Made by a program: the position numbers and the translations under genes | Shown here: positions 5,598-7,785 of the stretch, piece by piece | Position numbering within the stretch: the first letter of the stretch is position 1 | Layout: every line of letters starts with the position of its first letter | Notes under the pieces: generated by a model | Seen by the model: the letters and a program-made list of their open reading frames with translations, nothing else | Database searches by the model: none | What the model was told of the DNA's origin: nothing | Source of the DNA: an uncultured Saprospiraceae bacterium | GTDB lineage: Bacteria > Bacteroidota > Bacteroidia > Chitinophagales > Saprospiraceae | Length of the DNA stretch: 7,785 nucleotides | NCBI GenBank assembly: GCA_937127195.1 | Contig: CAKZLT010000534.1 | Location: 1-7,785 of the forward strand | Direction of reading: 5' to 3'

Positions 5598-6131
5598 TTA
5601 TTTCTTAAATTTATTTAACTCATTCCAGATAGAATTAGAATTAGATTCCTCCTCTTCTTCACTATCCTCCTCTTCCACTTTTAAATCATTCAAGTAATTA
5701 GTTGGGCAATCTTCAGGAAACTCATCACATTCGGGCTTTACACTTCTTAATGGCTGACTCAAATGAACGAGTTCATATATATACTTTGCCACATTGAAAT
5801 GAGAACTTTCTGGATGAATGTAAATAATGTCGTCCTCTTCTTCCCTTTCTTCTTCACTGAACTTTACCATCAATTGTTGAATGCCTTTTATTGGCAAATC
5901 AATTGCTTCCAAACATCTATCACATTCTGAACCTATTGTTCCTGCTATTTCGAAGTCCATTACATACATACTTGGACGTTTATCGAATATTAGCTTTACA
6001 TCAACTTTACCTTTCTTAATGGCAGAGTCAACGAATAAGTCAAAAAAAGAACTAGTTATTTGATAATCAAATTGACGGATACCTTCTTTTAATCCTTTTA
6101 CAGGAATGATATACGCTTTCAAATTGTCCAT
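5598..6131 (-). CDS. yceD: DUF177 family protein (YceD-like, 23S rRNA accumulation)
   Basis: The 177-residue protein fits the DUF177/COG1399 family, which is required for 23S rRNA accumulation in E. coli and in plastids and is usually encoded directly before rpmF, as here. The central IAGTIGSECDRCLEAIDLPI (62-81) contains the family's CxxC (Cys70, Cys73). A second cysteine pair, Cys135 and Cys142, lies in the segment KPECDEFPEDCPTN, so four cysteines could bind a metal. An acidic loop (93-101) and a Glu/Ser-rich tail (153-166) are low-complexity. The conserved C-terminal element is IWNELNKFKK; a similar short W-x-x-L end is usual. Translation starts at an ATG about 27 bases after the -7 box of a consensus promoter, so the leader is very short. 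Confidence 0.9.
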   Translation of the reverse strand: MDNLKAYIIPVKGLKEGIRQFDYQITSSFFDLFVDSAIKKGKVDVKLIFDKRPSMYVMDFEIAGTIGSECDRCLEAIDLPIKGIQQLMVKFSEEEREEEDDIIYIHPESSHFNVAKYIYELVHLSQPLRSVKPECDEFPEDCPTNYLNDLKVEEEDSEEEEESNSNSIWNELNKFKK

Positions 6132-6157
6132 TTTAGGTCGTTTTTTAAAACGCTGGG

Positions 6158-6188
6158 CAAAATTAGCGTTTTTTTTAGTTGTAACAAA
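6158..6188 (-). promoter_or_regulatory. Consensus Bacteroidota promoter of the yceD-rpmF operon
   Basis: On the minus strand, TTTG (6188-6185), exactly 19 bases, then TAATTTTG (6165-6158) match the TTTG / TAnnTTTG consensus at every defined position. Transcription should start near 6152, about 20 bases before the yceD ATG. A dyad, AAAACGCT (6147-6154) with AGCGTTTT (6165-6172), surrounds the -7 box and the predicted start. Confidence 0.75.
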
Positions 6189-6312
6189 TTTACTATCACT
6201 TTTTAATGATAAAAATCCCAGTAATTAGCTTTTTTAGCGATTCTTTTTATAAAAAAATAGATTTATCCGATTTGAATCGAACAATTTTGAAGAAGTCGCG
6301 TAAAAAAATAGC

Positions 6313-6340
6313 AATAAAGCCTGAGTATTAAGGCTTTATT
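6313..6340. terminator. 10-bp hairpin downstream of the YhcG relic
   Basis: AATAAAGCCT (6313-6322) pairs exactly with AGGCTTTATT (6331-6340). T-rich runs follow on both strands (minus: TTGCTATTTTTTT), so it could terminate in either direction. It lies between the pseudogene and the yceD promoter. Confidence 0.55.
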
Positions 6341-6363
6341 TTCTTAATGCCTTTAATGATAAT

Positions 6364-6389
6364 AGGTGAAGTTTTGGTCAACTTCACCT
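6364..6389. terminator. 10-bp hairpin at the truncated end of the YhcG relic
   Basis: AGGTGAAGTT (6364-6373) pairs exactly with AACTTCACCT (6380-6389) around a six-base loop. The plus-strand reading is followed by TATTTTTG. The final TGA of the pseudogene frame lies inside this stem, at the point where similarity to the DUF1016 family stops. Confidence 0.45.
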
Positions 6390-6745
6390 TATTTTTGCTA
6401 TTATTAACCTATTATGTCCCCAAGGAATTTGTGCCACGCCTTGTGGCATAAATTAATTTTCTTGCGAATAAAATAGATACCATTGCCTCATTGCATATAA
6501 ATTTCTTCTTGAAAAGCCTCTTATTTGAGGAAAAGAAGACCTCAATTCTTTAGCTGTATTTTCAATATATTTACTCCTCAATTTGTATCTTTTTGTCGTA
6601 ATGCTAATTCTCTACCTAATTCCCAATACAATTCTAATAATTGAGAGTTGATTGAAAAAGCAACTTTATTTTATGCTTTACGAATCTTCACTTTCAGGCT
6701 GGTTATCCAGTTTACATATTCAATATTTAACAATTCTTCATTCAT
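6384..6745 (-). pseudogene. Decayed, truncated YhcG/DUF1016 (PDDEXK nuclease family) gene
   Basis: Reading the minus strand from an ATG at 6745 recovers the N-terminal DUF1016 (YhcG) domain in pieces. Frame one gives MNEELLNIEYVNWITSLK, a TAA (6673-6671), then LLELYWELGRELALRQKDTN and a TGA (6580-6578) where the family has the Trp of 'xxWG'. A net loss of one base near 6565-6570 shifts the frame. The second frame gives AKELRSSFPQIRGFSRRNLY, AMRQWYLFYSQ, a TAA (6455-6453), then VAQIPWGHNRLIIAKI and TGA. The span of 362 bases is 121 codons minus one base, consistent with a single deletion. Intact family members have roughly 330-380 residues, with a C-terminal PDDEXK nuclease-like domain that is missing here. 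Such proteins are often found in defence or mobile regions; their function is not firmly established. It cannot make a functional protein. Confidence 0.88.
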
Positions 6746-6816
6746 TCTAAAAGCTATTTTTCATTATAAGCGAAAAACGGAATTACACCCTATAATTTTG
6801 AGGTAATTACTTTTCA

Positions 6817-7389
6817 TTATTTATACAAAGAACTGCCTTCCAAATATTCATACACTTTATCAGATACAAGATATCGAATTGACTTTTCTCCTTTAATCGA
6901 TTTTCTAATAAAACTTGCGGAAATTTGCATCAAAGGTGCTTCAAATAACTGAATTTTTGGATGTGTTGCCAACTCGCCCAATTCATAACTTGGGCGTTGA
7001 TAAACATAGATTTGATGGTATTCCAAAATCTGCTCATAATTTTTCCACTTGTGTAAAGTAGCCAAATTATCACCTCCCATAATCAATACAAATTCATTAG
7101 AAGGATATTTTTCAGATAAGTAAGTTAAAGTATCAATCGTGTAAGATGGTTTGGGCAAATTGAATTCTATATTTGATGATTTTAATTTAGGATTGTCATC
7201 AACCACCAAATTCACCATGTGTAATCTTTCGTAATCGTTGGCAAGTGTAGATTTTTTCTTGTGCGGATTATGTGGTGAAACAACCAACCAAATTTGCTCT
7301 AAATCAGTATGCTCAACCATAAAATTGGCAATAATCGCATGACCAACATGTATCGGATTAAACGAACCAAAGAATAAACCTACTTTCAT
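6817..7389 (-). CDS. nadD: Nicotinate-nucleotide adenylyltransferase
   Basis: NadD joins nicotinic acid mononucleotide and ATP to form deamido-NAD, a central step of NAD synthesis in the cytosol. The 190-residue protein shows the nucleotidyltransferase fold signatures: GLFFGSFNPIHVGHAII (4-20) with the (H/T)xGH ATP-binding site (His14, His17), KPSYTIDTL (80-88) typical of NadD, MGGDNLATLHKWKNYEQI (104-121), and the ISASFIRKSI (156-165) phosphate-binding SxxxxR motif. Length and order are normal. The ATG start is preceded by an A-rich leader with no Shine-Dalgarno. Upstream is a terminator ending the AbiEii-like gene, so nadD is probably its own unit. Downstream, 71 bases away, is the YhcG relic. 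Confidence 0.96.
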   Translation of the reverse strand: MKVGLFFGSFNPIHVGHAIIANFMVEHTDLEQIWLVVSPHNPHKKKSTLANDYERLHMVNLVVDDNPKLKSSNIEFNLPKPSYTIDTLTYLSEKYPSNEFVLIMGGDNLATLHKWKNYEQILEYHQIYVYQRPSYELGELATHPKIQLFEAPLMQISASFIRKSIKGEKSIRYLVSDKVYEYLEGSSLYK

Positions 7390-7421
7390 TTTTTACTTTT
7401 TTTATAAAAAAAAATCCACAT

Positions 7422-7454
7422 CAATAATACGAAAACAAAAAAGTAATCATCAAA
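7422..7454 (-). promoter_or_regulatory. Weak promoter candidate for nadD
   Basis: On the minus strand, TTTG (7454-7451), 21 bases, then TATTATTG (7429-7422) match the Bacteroidota consensus with one mismatch. The TTTG lies in the downstream arm of the preceding terminator hairpin. The spacing is at the upper end of the usual range, so this is tentative. Confidence 0.3.
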
Positions 7455-7481
7455 GTTTTTTGGCTTTGATGATTACTTTTT
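7438..7481 (-). terminator. Intrinsic terminator after the AbiEii-like gene
   Basis: Positions 7438-7455 and 7464-7481 are exactly complementary over 18 bp (AAAAAGTAATCATCAAAG and its complement) with an eight-base loop. On the minus strand the stem ends in a run of six T followed by GTTTT. It begins 12 bases past the stop codon at 7493. Confidence 0.88.
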
Positions 7482-7492
7482 GCTATAAACTA

Positions 7493-7783
7493 TTAATTGT
7501 CAATTATTGTTTCTTCTTCTTTTTGTATGAAACATCTTAAAAACACATATTGATCGTTTTCTTTACAAGGATAATCTAAACCTAATAAGGTTTTTCCGAA
7601 ATGACTTTTTAATTCTTTTTCTATTTTAGAAAAACCATCAACCCCAATAATATCATGACAAAATAAATCTATATCAACAGATTTGCGATGATTAAAACGA
7701 AACGCCAAATTAGTACCACCTGCTAAGGCAAAATTAGAAAGACTAGGTAATTGTTGAAGTTCAAGTAAAACTTGTTTAAGCAC
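7493..7783 (-). CDS. AbiEii/AbiGii-type nucleotidyltransferase, partial at window edge and probably 3'-truncated
   Basis: The 96 visible residues carry the AbiEii (DUF1814) nucleotidyltransferase core: FALAGGTNLAFRFNHRKSVD (18-37) with the GGT motif (22-24), then DIDLF (37-41) with the paired metal-binding aspartates. In type IV toxin-antitoxin systems such AbiEii proteins are the toxin and AbiEi the antitoxin; many chromosomal homologues are solitary. The GTG at 7783 is in frame, but homologues usually begin a dozen or so residues earlier, so the true start probably lies beyond the window. An ATG at 7785 is in another frame. Intact members have roughly 200-300 residues. Here the frame stops at EETIIDN, where the family normally continues, and a terminator follows immediately. 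It may therefore be a remnant. No antitoxin gene is visible; one could lie further right. Confidence 0.75.
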   Translation of the reverse strand: MLKQVLLELQQLPSLSNFALAGGTNLAFRFNHRKSVDIDLFCHDIIGVDGFSKIEKELKSHFGKTLLGLDYPCKENDQYVFLRCFIQKEEETIIDN

Positions 7784-7785
7784 AT

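Noticed and set aside
5500..6063. Plus-strand open frames opposite rpmF and yceD
   Set aside because: They are antisense to two well-supported genes; the Ser-rich translation is simply the complement of the Glu-rich tail of YceD.
6132..6816. tRNA, CRISPR array or small RNA gene in the long gap
   Set aside because: No cloverleaf with a T-loop signature and no regularly spaced direct repeats were seen. The gap is explained by a pseudogene, two hairpins and a promoter.

Overview
This is an AT-rich chromosomal segment with Bacteroidota gene content, most likely from a Cytophagia-type marine or soil bacterium (genus-level placement would be a guess). Four things point there: a GWxTD-domain lipoprotein, a Bacteroidota-style TatC with a long first periplasmic loop, a zinc-free L32, and two promoter candidates of the Bacteroidota type (TTTG, about 19 nt, TAnnTTTG) instead of -35/-10 boxes. 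Shine-Dalgarno sequences are essentially absent. All genes except one run on the minus strand.

Layout from left to right. Positions 1-125 hold no recognisable gene. A strong hairpin terminator (126-162) closes a GWxTD-domain lipoprotein gene (184-1419, minus). The 354-base gap to tatC holds a pair of overlapping inverted repeats (1475-1535) and a roughly 165-bp imperfect palindrome (1576-1740). tatC (1774-2646, minus) follows. A 26-bp perfect hairpin (2736-2798) then ends an ECF sigma / anti-sigma pair (sigma 3306-3941, anti-sigma 2936-3205, minus). The pair looks like SigR/RsrA, but the anti-sigma contains no Cys or His. Divergently transcribed is an M42 metallo-aminopeptidase (4210-5259, plus), which converges on a yceD (DUF177)-rpmF operon (6131 to 5375, minus) with a textbook promoter.

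The 685-base space between yceD and nadD is not empty. It contains two hairpins and the decayed N-terminal part of a YhcG/DUF1016 PDDEXK-nuclease-family gene (6384-6745, minus), with three in-frame stops and one frameshift. nadD (6817-7389, minus) is intact. Upstream of it, an AbiEii-type nucleotidyltransferase runs off the right edge and looks prematurely terminated, followed by an 18-bp terminator hairpin. nadD is therefore flanked by two damaged accessory, defence-associated genes.

The genes cover housekeeping tasks: Tat export, 23S rRNA/50S ribosome assembly, NAD synthesis, peptide turnover and an ECF stress-type regulator. I see no intact novel multi-gene system. The most informative unlisted content is the YhcG relic, the large palindromes, a perfect 19-bp hairpin inside the lipoprotein signal-peptide codons, and the cysteine-less RsrA-like anti-sigma factor.
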